From: Smallanthus sonchifolius
Taxonomy: Eukaryota; Streptophyta; Magnoliopsida; Asterales; Asteraceae
Direction of reading: 5' to 3'
DNA length: 64,000 nt
Assembly (NCBI GenBank): GCA_023525975.1
Contig: CM042028.1
Coordinates: 81,901,501 to 81,965,500 of the forward strand
The notes beneath the pieces are model-generated. The model made no database searches, was not told where the DNA came from, and worked only from the letters and a program-made list of their open reading frames with translations. How positions within the stretch are numbered: the stretch's first letter is position 1; each line of letters opens with the position of its first letter. Positions 1 to 12,511 of the stretch are shown piece by piece. Both the position numbers and the translations under genes were made by a program.

Positions 1-2214
1 AATTAACAAAATCCGCTATAAATATCGACTCACACACTTGGACGACACCACACACAAACTATCTAAACTATCAATTTCTTCGTATTGCATCCACATTGTT
101 CGATCGATTCCAGTGACCGCCGAGTTCAAACCCAGAAGCATTCTCCTTTAATTTGAAACCATTTGAGGTAATTCTGGTGTCTATCATTGTCGTTGCACTC
201 CGAGGATCGAAAGCCCTCTGTTTAATTGCATTAACAGAGGGCAATTCGACATGAATTTGGAGGATTTCGTTTCTAGGGTTCTTAAGGGATTTGGGTTCAA
301 TTGGAGTTGTTGTTTAAATGGTTTCCGTTTCAGTGTATACACTAACGAGCCCGTAGTCGGGATGGTTAGTGTGTGTGTGTGCGGATTCGACCCGGTCAGT
401 GACCCGAATTCGAATCCGGGTAAACCGTTTTTGGCACTTTTATTTTTTTTAGCTTTTTCACTCAGTTTTAAATGTTGTAACTATTTTTATAAAATTCTGT
501 AAAGTTTTATAAACGTAAAAACAAATTTTATTTACAGTTTGATTTTTTAGAACTATTTTATTTAATTAAATTTGGTATAAAGCTATTAGTATTTAATCCT
601 TTAAAATAGTTTTAAATTCTTAAAACTATAAAAATACTCTTGGAACATTTCAAAACTTATATTCTAAAAACAAGAATTATACTAATGAATCAGAAAATAT
701 AAAGTTATTTTATATTTTCTAAAACAATCATATTATTTGGATTTTTAAACATTAAAAAGATTTATAAACTTTAGTATAACATATAATTCAAGACTTATTT
801 TTGAAACAGTTTTAAAACTTATAATTTCACATGAATTATTTATTCAAAACAAGAAATTTAATTTATCATTTGTTTACTAAAATTAAAATTCTTTTAAACC
901 ATGAACTTATAAATCTTTTATTCAACTTAGGAAACTTATATAAATCTTGTAAACTTGGAATTATCTATAAATTTGATATTTTATAAATGGAAAATTTAAA
1001 CCATTTATACTAAGTTGAAAAGAGAATTATATACTTTATTTATATAATTATTTGTAAACGTATAAACTTTGTAAATCTTAAAACTAATAACCTAAAAATA
1101 GATATGTATCTTATTTAAACTACAAGACAATAATACTTAAAATAAATCTTTAATAACTATTGAGGCTTTCGTCTAGCTATTACTTCAACTTTAATTACAA
1201 ACACTTATAAACTATCTTGATTATTATCATCGAACATATGTAAATTATACTTGCAAAACTTTTTAAATAAGTATTTTAATATTTTTTTTAAACTATAAAC
1301 ATTTATACAAGGTCTTGTGTCATTCATTCAGAATCTTTATTTTAAACTTGAATCCCGTCTCCCATTTGAAACCCTAGTCAAATCTTGAAATTCTAGATCC
1401 TTTGTCTTAGACTTTTTACTTAAAACTTTAGACTTACATTCTTAGGCTTATCGTGAGGATATTCTCCCTCTTCAATTCTTGCAAACTTTTGTCGGATACC
1501 CTTCATCCAAATCCAAGCGAGTATACTTAGCCCTTTTTTCCTTTCTATACTTTTGGGGTGAAACATGTTCAAAACTTTAAACTTATACAATTCTTGTACA
1601 ACTATGACTAGATGCTTATTCTTATGTTAAACTTGAGACTTGTATTCTTAGATTAAACTTAAAACTAGCACATTCATTAACTTTGATCAAGCCTATGGTA
1701 ACAATGATAGATCTATTGTATTTGACCAATCCACCTTGATTGATTGACCCCTTCGGGGAGAGCCCTTGGTGATTGTTACTGAATTAAACTTTAAACTTGA
1801 GACTTATAAGGGTAACCTGCGGGTTATGCCTAAACTTGGTTGGAGGGTTGAAGTGCACAATGTTTAAGATACTTGTTCTCATACTTACATTATAGAATGC
1901 ATATATCATAGTGAATTGTAATTCTTTTCAAATACTTGTTAAACTGTGTCAAAACCTTTGTATCTCACCAACTATTTTGTAGTCGACAGATTCTTTCACA
2001 TGTTTCAGGTTTACATCATGAGACTTATTCGTGATCACATAGGATGCTTTGGACCTAGACTACTTAAATTAAATGTTGTATTCGTATTATTCTTCCTTAT
2101 ATTGGATCTTAAATTATTCATTAATGAAATATCGAAACTTTAATAGTTAACCTTGTGCTATTGAACAACCGCGTCCGCCCCGACGTATAATCCGCCGTCG
2201 GTTGGGGTGTGACA
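1..2214 (+). repeat. 5' LTR (incomplete at left window edge)
   Basis: This is more than 2.2 kb of AT-rich DNA without a credible gene. It ends in CA at 2213-2214, two bases before the primer-binding site. The short reading frame at 251-502 and the one at 1946-2143 look like chance frames inside the LTR. The true LTR start lies outside the window. Confidence 0.65.
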
Positions 2215-2216
2215 GA

Positions 2217-2230
2217 TTGGTATCAGAGCC
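2217..2230 (+). other. Primer-binding site (initiator tRNA-Met type)
   Basis: The sequence TTGGTATCAGAGCC is complementary to the 3' end of plant initiator tRNA-Met. This is the usual first-strand primer site of many plant Ty3 and Ty1 elements. It lies two bases after the CA end of the LTR, exactly where it should be. Confidence 0.85.
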
Positions 2231-2810
2231 TTGGTTATAGGGAATTAGGTTATTAGACACATGACCTAGACTATAACTTAGGAAACCCAAACATGAGTTA
2301 TCTCATGTCCCTTACTAGGAATTCTCTCCTCATTCTATTCTTAAATCTTATACGTGAATGCTTGGAGATTCTACGATTCTACTTACCTACGTGCTACAAG
2401 AGTCTACTACATCGAGGACACGTTCTTAGGCTTTAAGTCTAATCCTCCAACAAACTCTCGTCAATAGTATTTAAGTTCTAAACAATGTATGAGAACTTGT
2501 GTGGACCGGAAGGGTGGATACCTGTATTCTGGGAAATTCTGTCAAGGAAAGCATTTCGTACAAATCTAAATCAACCGTTGGACCCGTATTTTTTCCTGAG
2601 AATTCTTGGGATGAGTATCCACTTATAGGAATGCAAGACTTCTCTAAACATTAGTGAGCTTAGATCTCTCTTGATATGTCAAAGTACTTACTTAGTGATA
2701 TGCACTAAATGAGTACCACCTCAAATACTTTACACCTCATAAATTCATGATTTCAAGACTTTCCTCTATAACCTTTACTCTATAATTCTTATGTTCCGTC
2801 TTTTCAAGAA

Positions 2811-2898
2811 TGACGGGGCAAGGTCAACAAACGATCATCCCAACAGCTGCGGTGAACCAACCTTGGAAGAACGTTTCGAAGACTTGAGGCGTCATAAT
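2811..2898 (+). pseudogene. gag start remnant
   Basis: An ATG at 2811 opens a short Gly/Gln-rich frame that ends at a stop within about 30 codons. The sequence after it has no long frame. The position, about 600 bases after the primer-binding site, suits a gag start. The rest of gag and all of pol are lost. Confidence 0.4.
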
Positions 2899-3254
2899 AA
2901 AGAAAGGTTGACGGCTACCTAACTCCGAGAACACGCACCATCCCAGTTCCACATTTACAACTACCCCAAGCGCTGGAGCAATCTCGGTTCCACGCAACGA
3001 ACGAACAACCTTTGTCAGCCCACGTTACAGGCACACTGGGAAGCTGTGTCACTATCAGATGTCCCGAACCTGCCCAACATCATAACAACATCACTTCCAC
3101 CAACCGGGACCTACGGTGATACCCACAACGCACCCTAGACATAGTTTCTCAATTCCCGATGGTCCCGTGTCAATGCCCATTTCGATACTCAGTTTTGAAA
3201 CATTATGAATTGTTACTATATAAGTGTTTTATTTATGTTAAAACAATTACATAC

Positions 3255-3290
3255 GACACACACACACACACACACATATATATACACATA
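3255..3290. repeat. (CA)n/(TA)n microsatellite
   Basis: A run of CA dinucleotides passes into TATATACACATATA just before the Helitron start. It marks the junction between the LTR element remnant and the Helitron. Confidence 0.85.
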
Positions 3291-3300
3291 TAATCTATTA

Positions 3301-3677
3301 TCTATTATTTATACTACTTAATAAATAAAAATCCTACCCCTCCATTTATATTTTCTCGCATAAACCATTCTAGCTCATTATTTTAGACAACTAAATTATT
3401 TCTTTTAATTTAATATCATAATAAATTTATATTCCATCATTATTTAATATTTGATTAATATCAACATAATAAAACAAAATATTTATTGTAATTTTTTTAA
3501 ATCAGTAGTGAACATATGATTTAGATTGATATTTTCTTTCACAAAATCTAATAAAATTAAGTCATCTGATAACTGTGGCCCTCTAAAATCTGATAATAAT
3601 TTATCAACATATAAGATATTTATTTATTATATTCTTTTTATGATTCAGCCCGTGTAATACACATGGATTTAACCTAG
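3301..3677 (+). mobile_element. Non-autonomous Helitron
   Basis: The 5' end is TCTATTATTTATAC followed by an ATAAATAAAA stretch, which resembles the plant Helitron start. The 3' end carries an imperfect hairpin CCCGTGTAATACACATGG followed by TTTAACCTAG, and then a host T at 3678. The CTAG end with a host T and a short hairpin about 10 bases upstream is the Helitron signature. It encodes no Rep/helicase. The 5' end could instead lie at 3294, because the TCTATTA motif is duplicated. Confidence 0.65.
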
Positions 3678-3904
3678 TTTCCTAACATATTCTAGATTAA
3701 CATACTATGGATGAACAAATTAACCGATTTAAGACTAACAAGATTACATTGATTAATAGATTTTAAAATTTCAAACTACACATAGATTAGCAGAATAACA
3801 TATACAAACGACCGATTTCAGATTTCATATTAGCATATGAGAGCAATATGTTACCGATTTCATATGTCATATTTCAGATTCACTGGGCCTGCAGTGGGGT
3901 TATC

Positions 3905-4185
3905 ACGGTAGAGATAAAAAATAATTTATCTTTTCAATTAATTCATCTATTATCTCTAAATTATTTTTAAATAATTTTAAACACGTGTATATGGTAAACG
4001 CTTACACATGTGTAGATTTTTTTTAATATATGAATACATGTAAATTTACATATATAAATTCATTTTTTATGTTCTATTATAATAATAAAGGTAGTAAAAA
4101 AAATGGTTTTGATTGTTTTTTTGACGAGTTCTCAAAATATTTAATAGTTCTTAAATTCATTTAAAAACTCTAAAACTACACCACA
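3905..4185. repeat. Truncated copy of the 8.85 kb TIR repeat (family C)
   Basis: The stretch shares long blocks with 8847-9219: an attcatc...ctctaaattat block, an ACACATGTGTA palindrome near 4008, the gaatacatgtaaatttacat block near 4032 and the gacgagttctcaaaatatt end. The left TIR present in the 8.85 kb copy is missing here. No coding capacity is seen. Confidence 0.55.
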
Positions 4186-4379
4186 ATCCATGATGAACTT
4201 CCCCAATCTGATCCAACGGTTATTATAAATTCATTTGATTTAAATAATTCTTAAAAAATTAACTTTTGACAAAAGGGTATACCAGTCAATAATACATCTG
4301 CCGGTCAAAAAAAAAGTCAATATACATCTGAAATGTTCAGTCCTTTTAAAGAGAAAAAAGTAAATGAAAGGACCCAATC

Positions 4380-4640
4380 TACTCAGTCTCTTTCTTATAT
4401 CCAAGAACCCATTTCTCCCTTACGATCTTGTTCTTCTTTTATCCCATCACGCCCTCTCCTTCAAACCCTAACTCCTTCAAACAAAAGGTTTAAGACAGTA
4501 TGAAACCATGGTTGTTTTAAGACCTTTCTCTCCTCTCTCTCTCTACACTCGTCGGTGACCTCCAAAATCCTTTCTCTCATCTCTCACCAAGAGCATCTCC
4601 GCCGGTGTGATCTCTGGAGCTGCTGAATTGACTGCACAGG
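4380..4640 (+). other. Gene-like leader/first-exon fragment, product unknown
   Basis: The composition changes abruptly from AT-rich DNA to a pyrimidine-rich, CT-repeat leader like a plant 5' UTR. An open stretch at about 4552-4638 reads ...SLTKSISAGVISGAAELTAQ and ends in ACAG followed by GTTAGC, a plausible exon end and splice donor. The same frame has a stop just upstream, after the ATG at 4508. No downstream exon was recognised with confidence, although CACCAG at 5020-5025 could be an acceptor. It may be a stranded or captured first exon; I do not recognise the family. Confidence 0.25.
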
Positions 4641-5657
4641 TTAGCTGTGTCAAAACCCTAAATTGGTAAACGATTGTTGTGTTAAGAACTTGATTTTGAC
4701 TTTTGAGATTCAAACCTGAATCTTTAGGTTTTGATCATTAAAGGTTTTCCGTTTTTGTAGATCTTGGTGTAGTTAAACATAGATATTAATTTATGAATTC
4801 GGAAACTACTGCTTTGACTTTTAAAAAGTCAGAGTATGTTCTTTTTGCCTATTTTGTATTGGAATATTATATCTAGTATTTTTTAGTTTGGGCTTTCTTT
4901 AAAGAACTTCTTGAGGTTAGTATATTAAGTAATATGAAAGGAAAACAAACAAATTAATAGCCACTTTTTTAACACAAGAATATTAATTTGATACCTTCTT
5001 TTCTTTTCTTTGTTTTGCACCAGATTTGGGTTCCCAGGCTTTGGTGATCTTCTGGCTTGCATACGAAGCAAAAATACCCCCTTGTATCTATCTGTATTAC
5101 ACCAATGTAACAATCTTAAGTAGAGTATTACACCAATGTAAGGATCTGTTACATAGAAAATGTTTCGTTAAATTGAAGGCCTGATTTTTTTTAAATGTAA
5201 TTATAGTATTAAACCAATGTAACTAGTTTTTGTGGTGTAAATGTTAATTTTGATGTAAATGTTACATTGATGTAATCTCGTTCGTTTTTTAAAAAATAAA
5301 AAAAATTGTCGAGACTATAATTAAAGAAAAAAATGAGACTAGTTTAATGGTGTAATTTTTATAAAAAAATAACATAGTATTTAAATTATTAAGGATATAA
5401 AAAGTAGGGGAGAAGATTTTTTTTTTAAAAAAAGGAAAGTGAGGGATTTTAAGAGTGTGACACACACTCTTGTTGAATCTGGTTAAGGTTAAAATGACCT
5501 TTTTACCCTTTTTAATTAAAATATCAATGGGGATACATAACAAAATCTTGTGTGTTTGATATAAAAGCAACCATTGGATGAGAGTTTTAGAGTTTTCTCA
5601 TGAAATTAGGGTTTTGATTTGAATCAAGCCATATATATATATATATATATATATATA

Positions 5658-5975
5658 GAAAATGGTCCAAATACTAACTAACTTTTTATGTGATAACCGT
5701 GCTAACCACTATAAAACAATCACATAATTTATAAATTATTTTTTCTTTTAATTATTAAAATAGAATTTAAGTATCTTGAATAAATATTTTGAACTTAAAT
5801 ACGGAAACGATGAGTCTTACGTATACGTACCAAATAATGTTACATATACGTGACACATAGTGTTTACATATATGTAACATTAACATAATGATAATTGTTA
5901 CATATACGTAACACTATATTTGAGAGTGGTTATTATGGTTATCACATAAATATTGGTTAGCATTTGAACCTCACC
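5658..5975. mobile_element. (TA)n-flanked TIR element, family A, copy 1
   Basis: The element sits between a long (TA)n tract (about 5631-5657) and another (5976-5990). Its ends form an imperfect inverted repeat of about 45 bases, built on GGTYCAAATRCTAAC and TTATGTGATAACC. The interior carries four copies of a GTTACATATACGTAAC-type palindrome (about 5818-5915). Near-identical elements lie at 12512-12830 and 55721-56016. It has no coding capacity. Rice Micron elements are a known precedent for elements embedded in (TA)n tracts, but I cannot assign this one to a named family. Confidence 0.65.
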
Positions 5976-5990
5976 ATATATATATATATA

Positions 5991-8828
5991 GGACGTATCA
6001 AATGAAAACCCTTCCTTATTGTGAAAACCCTTAAACTCAATTCTGGTCACACATCCATTTTCCTTTATTTTAATATGTGAATGATAATGAATCTGACTTT
6101 TTTATTTTAAATTAAGAAAACACATGGTCCATATTTGTTTCAGGGGTATAAAGGTAACTATATATTTTTTTTATTAAATCTTATTTTAAAAAATTATTTC
6201 TTTCTCTCTCTCTAGACTCTCTCTTCAAAATCAAATACACATTTTTTCTACAGATCCATTCATGCTAACTTTAGGTTTTTTTTTACAAGAACAAATTCAA
6301 TAACATGATTTTTAACATTGTAAATTTTGTTTCTACACAAATTATCAAAAATCTCTACAACCAAATAACTAAATATCTTTACAAATCAGGGGGAAAAACA
6401 CATATACACAAATGAGAAAATTCAGGTTTACACACCTGTAAATTCAGTTTATACAGCTGTAAATTCAGTTTACACTTCTGTAATAAACCCAGAACCTGCT
6501 AAAAACATCCAATTTACACAGGTATAAAAATAAATTTACAAATTAAACTTCCCACCATTCTTCTATATAATCTGTTAGATCATGCGGTTAGGATTTTAAC
6601 CAAAATTTAGGGCTAAGAACACCCAATACAGTAAACACATATCAAAACAATCTTGAAAAGTTAAAAAATAAAGCACCCTCCCTCCCAAAATCAAGAACAT
6701 TCAGTTTACACATGTGTAAAATTCAAATACACATGTGTAAACCCATATATTCAAAAAACTTACAAAATTAAAGTCTCATTTTTTTATTTCCGTTTCAAAA
6801 CCTCACAAAATAAAAAGATTAAACCAATAAATAGGTTAAAAATATTTTAAACACATAGACATGTTCAAATCTGAATTAACATAATCACGTGGATAAAAAC
6901 TCAGTTTTGGCTACGTAAACACATGAATTACAACTCTTTAAATATGTGTAAATTTATTTTTGATATGAAAAAAAACCTGAAATCTTAAGTTTCTTAGGAG
7001 ACCCTAAGCATAACCCATGATTGATTTGAAAAAAAACCCTCAAATCTTAAGTTTTTTTTATGAAACCACAAATCAATATTTCTTCATCTTTTTTATGAAA
7101 CTCGCTTTAAATCAAAACTTAATCGATCGTTTGGTTTGTGTTTCTAAAGCCCCCAAGTATGTTAAATAAACCGATCGTAGGGTTTATAATATAAAAACGA
7201 AATACTAAAGACGTCTATGGTTACCTTTTTGGTTGATTTCGGATCTGGTTCAACACTTGTATAAAAGAATGTTAAACCCTTGAAAACTAATTTTTAACTC
7301 TCTACTGGTCTATGTACACTTGTGTAAAATCAGGTTACACTTGTGTAAATTCATTTTATACTTGTGTAAAATCAGGTTACACTTGTGTAAATTCATTTTA
7401 TACTTGTGTAAAATCAGGTTACACTTGTGTAAATTCATTTTATACTTGTGTAAAATCAATTTACATTTGTGTAAAATCAATTTACATTTGTGTAAATTCA
7501 AATAATCAATTCATTAGTAAATCAAAAACAAGATATTACAAATCAGATTAGAACTCATATCAGATTATATCACATGGAGAACATTTTACTCACATATACG
7601 ATAATCATAACAAACAGAGGTTTCCAAAATAATTACCTGGATTGGCTTTGGTATTTTGGTATTTATCACAGGCCACATCTATCCTCTAACACTTATGTAA
7701 AAATAGAGGATACAACGTTTCCATTGGATTTCAATAGTTTTTTCATTAAATACTGAACCTACAAAAAATACAATAACTCAAATAAAGTAAAATACTTGTT
7801 ATAAAATAAAAAATATTACAAAGACATATGGAAATGAAAAAGCTAAAACCAAGAACAACATCTTTGATTTTTTTTTTATCATTTTTTTATTTCAGAAAAC
7901 ATATCGTAGAAATAAAATCCCAAGAAGAACAAATTTGATTAAAACTATAGGATAAATTTTTTTGTTTAACAGAACATATTTTTTGTTTAACATATCAAAA
8001 AGTGAATATCTATACTTATAGACAAAAAAAAATTATGAAAGACAAATGAACAATTACACCAAAAAATTTTTGTCTAACAGATTTAGTACAGAACAAATGA
8101 CTTGAGCTCCTATATTGTAACCTGAACAAATGACAAATGATTAAATACACTCGATGAACAATTGCAATTTCACGTCCCTACATAAACTATAGATCTGTAA
8201 AAAAAAATCACCTAAGCTCCTCCATTGTTTTTCCTCTTCACTTGGTTCTTCACCCTCGCCACCAAGAACTCATAGATTTGGCTTGAAACTTGCCGGTCTG
8301 GTTTCACTCATCTCCAAATCGCTCCACCGTTCTTCTCCACATCTCTCCCTTAGATCAAATAAAAACTCAAAATCGAAGCTGATCGGAAAATGTATGTGTG
8401 TGTATGTCATAAATAAACTTAACCAGTTTCAAATTTACCTGATATAGAAACGGATCTGGAATTGAAATTGAAACTCGAAATCGACGACATGACTGGTGGC
8501 GGTTCAGACAACGACACTGATGGAGGATGGCGTTGCAACTTGCAGTGGCATGATAATTTTCTTGATCTTTCGGTAGTGGTAATGTTGATTTCTTAAGGAT
8601 TTTTTAGTTTGTAAAAGAGAGAGAGAGAGAGATAAGAGAGAGGAAGATCAAGATTTGATATGTTTCTTTAGGGTTTGGAGAGAGAATGAATGTATATATA
8701 TACTAATAGTTAAATTACATTAATACCCTTTCAGGTTAAAAATAAATAAAAAAGTCTAGAAAATTAATATGTGGCTAAAATTGAGTTTAATGGTTTTTTA
8801 TGAAGGGTTTGCAAATGATATGTCCCTT
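5991..8828. mobile_element. (TA)n-flanked 2.8 kb TIR element, family B
   Basis: The left end GGACGTATCAAATGAAAACC matches the reverse complement of the right end (8761-8828). The inverted repeat covers about 60 imperfect bases, including an AAACTCAATT block on both sides. Both ends abut (TA)n tracts shared with the neighbouring elements. The interior is AT-rich and holds many TTTACACNTGTGTAAA-like palindromes (about 6425-6530, 6705-6745) plus the tandem array at 7312-7500. No transposase was found; frames at 7310-7756 are translations of repeats or short chance frames. A CT-rich leader-like stretch at about 8205-8370 could be a captured promoter fragment. Confidence 0.6.
7312..7500. repeat. 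Tandem repeat of about 44 bp built from TACACTTGTGTAAA palindromes
   Basis: Alternating half-units 'TTACACTTGTGTAAATTCAT' and 'TATACTTGTGTAAAATCAGG' repeat about four times. They yield repetitive open frames on both strands that are not genes. The array lies near the middle of the family B element and amplifies the palindrome that is dispersed elsewhere in it. Confidence 0.9.
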
Positions 8829-8846
8829 ATATATATATATATATAA

Positions 8847-9219
8847 GGTTGGGTTCAAATAAGAACTCGTCAAAAACCAATTAAAACCATTTTTTTTGTT
8901 TTCCCTATCTTTATTATTAAAATATAACATAAAAATGATATATCTCTTCAATTAATTCATCCATTCTCTCTAAATTATCCTTAAAAAAATTTATATACAT
9001 GTGTAAATGATAAACACTTACACATGTGTAAGTGGTAAACTTACAAAAGTGTATATGTTTTTTTAATATATGAATACATGTAAATTTACATATATAAATT
9101 CATTTTTTTATGTTGTATTCTAACAATAAAAATAGTAAAAACAAAAAAATGGTTTTGATTGGATTTTTGACGAGTTATCGCGAGTTCTCAAAATATTGAA
9201 GAGTTTTTAAATGATCCAT
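8847..9219. mobile_element. (TA)n-flanked TIR element, family C
   Basis: The left end begins GGTTGGGTTCAAATAAGAAC, then an aactcgtcaaaaaccaa block. The right end contains the inverse, ttggatttttgacgagtt followed by gagttctca. (TA)n tracts lie on both sides (8829-8846 and 9220-9232). The interior holds ACATGTGTAA palindromes near 8998 and 9020. It is non-coding. A truncated relative lies at 3905-4185. Confidence 0.6.
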
Positions 9220-9323
9220 TTATATATATATAATTGATATTTTTTATCAATTTCTCAATGATGAGTTTAATGAAGCATCTAAACATCCCTTAATAAATAG
9301 CTTTGTGTGTGTGTGTATATATA

Positions 9324-9940
9324 TCTATACTATATAATAAAGGAAAACCATGAGGGACACAGGTTAATTCTTATCTTTATTTTTTCGTCTCTCTCCTATT
9401 AAATATTAATTTTTCTGTTTATCTCTCCTATTAAATAATAATATTAAATAATAATCTTTATATTAATAAATAAAATTATATTGACACGTGTCACTTTCTG
9501 ACCCATTTGTATCATTTTTTTTCGCCTCTCTCTCATATTTAATAATGATATTAAAAGAATTTATTTTTAGATTTTTAATATAAATCTAATTATGGATACT
9601 TATTATTTAATTATAAATAGTTATTATATCATCAGTCAAATGAACTTAATATGAACTAACATTTATCAATTAAATTAAAAAATTAATACCCAGTTGAAAA
9701 AAATTGTTTTAAAAACTAATTTAACAAACCTTATAACTGGCACGACAAATTAAATTTTTAAAGACATATTTTGACGAGTGTGTTTGTTAACAAATTACAT
9801 TATATTTTATTCAACCGATGTAATATACCGGTTTATTAAACCCGTGTATTACACAGGTTTTTTAAAATATAAAAATTTTATTACTAAATATATAACATTT
9901 TATTTATTCAAGTCGTGTAATACATGAGATTTTAACCTAG
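9324..9940 (+). mobile_element. Non-autonomous Helitron
   Basis: The 5' end TCTATACTATATAATAAAGG is a textbook plant Helitron start and is preceded by a host A. The 3' end is GTCGTGTAATACATGAGAT, then TTTAACCTAG and a host T at 9941. A second terminal-like hairpin CCCGTGTATTACACAGG lies at about 9840, about 100 bases inside. The element inserted in a TA-rich tract, and (TA)n follows directly. No Rep/helicase frame is present. Confidence 0.8.
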
Positions 9941-9968
<28 letters not shown>

Positions 9969-9975
<7 letters not shown>

Positions 9976-12500
9976 GTTCAAATGCTAACCCAATTTTAGA
10001 TGCTAACCATGATAACCACATCTCCAACATTGATCTTGTTTGATTAATGGTTTAAATCAATTAATGTCATTTATGCAAATAAATGGTAATTAGTTGACTA
10101 ATTTAAAGTCTATAAGAGTATTTTGGGGACGTCACATATTTTAAGTTACGAAAGTATAATTTATATTTATTTCTTTTCTCTCTCCAACATAAACCAAATT
10201 AATCATAATTACAAACTAAAATCAAAACCGTTGAAGAATAATTTTCTTAACAAACAACAAATTTTTAAAAAGTAATAAATAATAAATGATTTTTAAACTT
10301 TTTACATAAATAATAATATCACAAATAATAATAACATACTAACAACATATTAAAAAAATTAAAGCATAACAACAATAAAGTTACCAAATGTATGTACATA
10401 TAACTACTGATACGTATATATAACAAGTACTATTTAACTACCGAATGTATGTACAATAAAAACCTCGGGCTTCCACTTGTTTAAACAACTTAGCACTTTA
10501 GTGATGTTATTAATCCGAAAATATGGTCTAATACATATATGGTTTAGTACATAATGTGAAAACAAAAAAAATATATGAAAATAAAACAAAAAATGAAGAA
10601 GATGGTTTACTACATGATACATATATGTAACACTATAAAAATTACATAAAAAAAGGGAGAATGAGTTGTTACATATATGTAGCAAATGATACATATATGT
10701 AACATTCTCAGAAATCGTAATACCTTTGTTACGTATACGTATCAGAACCATAACTTTGATAAGCTACTAAGTTACGTATATGAAACAATACAAGTTACAT
10801 GTACGACACATTAAAGATAAAGAACATTAATTATAGTAGAACCTTTATATGTTTACAACGATACAACACACAAAAGTAGAAGAACAAGATGATTAAAAAA
10901 ACCAAATATATCATTTACAAATGTAACTTACACAATTTTACGAAACCAAGAACATCTCTTCTTGTTACGCATATGTAACACTTAGTGTTACGTATATGTA
11001 AGAAGTGTTAGATACATGTAACACCTGTCTTACATATATGTACCAAATGTGTTACATATACGTAACACCTGTGTTACGCATACGTACTAAACATGATTAA
11101 CGAACTTCTCACTGAAATAGGCTAGCAAGGATCGCTTAGGCAAGCATGTCACGATACAAGCAAAAAACAATCTCGTTGACTCCGTCATTTAGGGCTACCG
11201 TAGTAATGACATGATATCCTTCGTTGAACAATTGCACCATCACCATTAGGGGTGTTCAAAAAAATCCGAATCCGAAACCGAACCCGAATTATCCGAAAAT
11301 CCGAATCCGAATTATCCGAAAATTCGGATATCCGAATTTCGGATATCCGAATTTTCGGATTCGGATTCAGATAGTGATTTTCGGATATTTCGGATAGTTC
11401 GGATATCCGAATATCCGAAATATTATATTTATATATTTTTTTTAATTGTTTTTATTATTTAAAAATATGAAAATTTGAATCAAAACCCGATATATTATAT
11501 TTATATATTTTTATATGTATATTTTCTAATATTTTTTAAGGTTTTTAATTGATTTTGTAATTTAAAAATATTATTTTTATATATTTTTTTATTTTTTTTA
11601 TATTTTCGGATATCCGTTTCACTATCCGAAAATTTCGGATATCCGAAATTCGGATATCCGAATTTTCGGATATCCGACTTTGAACACACCTAATCACCAT
11701 CACATCCTCAAAGTAGTCCAATAACTTCAATCAAAGAACAACCTTATATTGAATAAATTTAATCAAATTACATGACTTTAATCAATCGAGTAATCAATAA
11801 AAAAAATACTTATTAATTAACTCTTGAGGCTGTAACAACTTGGAAGCTACCGTATGTGCCTTTTCCCGATGAACAGTTTGTGAACACCTACATATACAAT
11901 TACATCACTTTTAAATCAGATTTTTTTTCTACTACAATATTGTTAAAATAAACTTACGATAATTGACAAACATTTATCCAACCTACTTATTTATCTATGG
12001 ATCAAGAATTTTACTTCATGTCTCTACTCTACCTTAGTTAAATATAATAAACAAAATTTGTAATTTTAAAATTATCATTAAAACTATGATTATTTTATAA
12101 AGTTTATTTATTTATTTAATTTTAAAAAATGAATTTATTTTGTTAGTTTACTGACAACGGAAGTTATCTACTACTTTTCAAAGATATATATTAATTTATC
12201 CTATACAAAAAAAACTTTGTAATTCACTTGTATTACATGTATACATTCACGTGACTAGGTTTGCAAATGAAAAAAAAATCAATTGTGATATGAAATGGAA
12301 TGCAATTTAGAAATTAATTAGAGGATAAAATAAAGGAAGGTAGGGGAGATTATTAAGGTAAACAAGGGGTTTAAATTTATTTGTACTAAAATGCTCTTTT
12401 AAAAAAACAAAATAAAAATAATTATAAATTATGTGATTGGTTGAATGGTGGTTAGCATTATTATCATCTAAAAAGTTGGTTAGCATTTGAAACCAACTCT
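9969..12500. mobile_element. (TA)n-flanked 2.5 kb TIR element, family A, long form
   Basis: The left end GGTAGGGTTCAAATGCTAAC pairs with the right end, which contains gttagcatttgaaaccaac. The ends match those of the short family A copies, so this may be a longer relative. Between about 10390 and 11090 it carries more than ten palindromes of the type TTACATATATGTAAC or TTACGTATACGTAAC. No transposase is seen; the frame at 10434-10751 on the minus strand is mainly a translation of these motifs. A separate hAT-type element (11247-11692) is nested inside. Confidence 0.55.
11247..11692. mobile_element. Non-autonomous hAT element (MITE) with palindrome array
   Basis: The termini are TAGGGGTGTTCAAA and TTTGAACACACCTA. 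The flanking eight bases ATCACCAT are identical at 11239-11246 and 11693-11700, the 8-bp target-site duplication expected of hAT elements. Both subterminal regions are packed with ATCCGAA/TTCGGAT and the palindrome TTCGGATATCCGAA, which resemble the arrays of short transposase-binding motifs known in Ac. The AT-rich centre codes for nothing. It is nested in the 9969-12500 element and is therefore younger. Confidence 0.85.
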
Positions 12501-12511
12501 ATATATATATA

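Larger units (their letters stand above)
1..3235 (+). mobile_element. Ty3/gypsy LTR retrotransposon remnant (Tekay/Del-like), 5' part
   Basis: The window opens inside a long AT-rich LTR that ends in TGTGACA at 2214. An initiator-tRNA-Met type primer-binding site follows at once (2217-2230), and then a decayed gag start near 2811. A TATA-like stretch near 20-26 and the transcribed-leader-like sequence after it fit the U3/R part of the LTR. No protease, reverse transcriptase or integrase follows. After about 3235 the sequence changes to a CA/TA microsatellite and a Helitron, so the element is truncated. The lineage is inferred from the long LTR and the primer-binding-site type. The 3' boundary is approximate. 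Confidence 0.7.

Noticed and set aside
251..502. 83-residue frame at the left edge
   Set aside because: It lies inside an LTR upstream of a primer-binding site and has no domain; probably chance.
5289..5570. 93-residue minus-strand frame
   Set aside because: Phe/Ile/Leu/Lys-rich translation of AT-rich DNA; no start context or family similarity.
7310..7551. Repetitive open frames on both strands (Lys/Leu/Cys-rich and Tyr/Thr/Cys-rich)
   Set aside because: They are translations of a 44-bp tandem repeat without a stop, open on both strands and in two frames; no gene features.
10434..10751. 105-residue minus-strand frame
   Set aside because: It largely translates the TTACATATATGTAAC motif series and has no conserved blocks.
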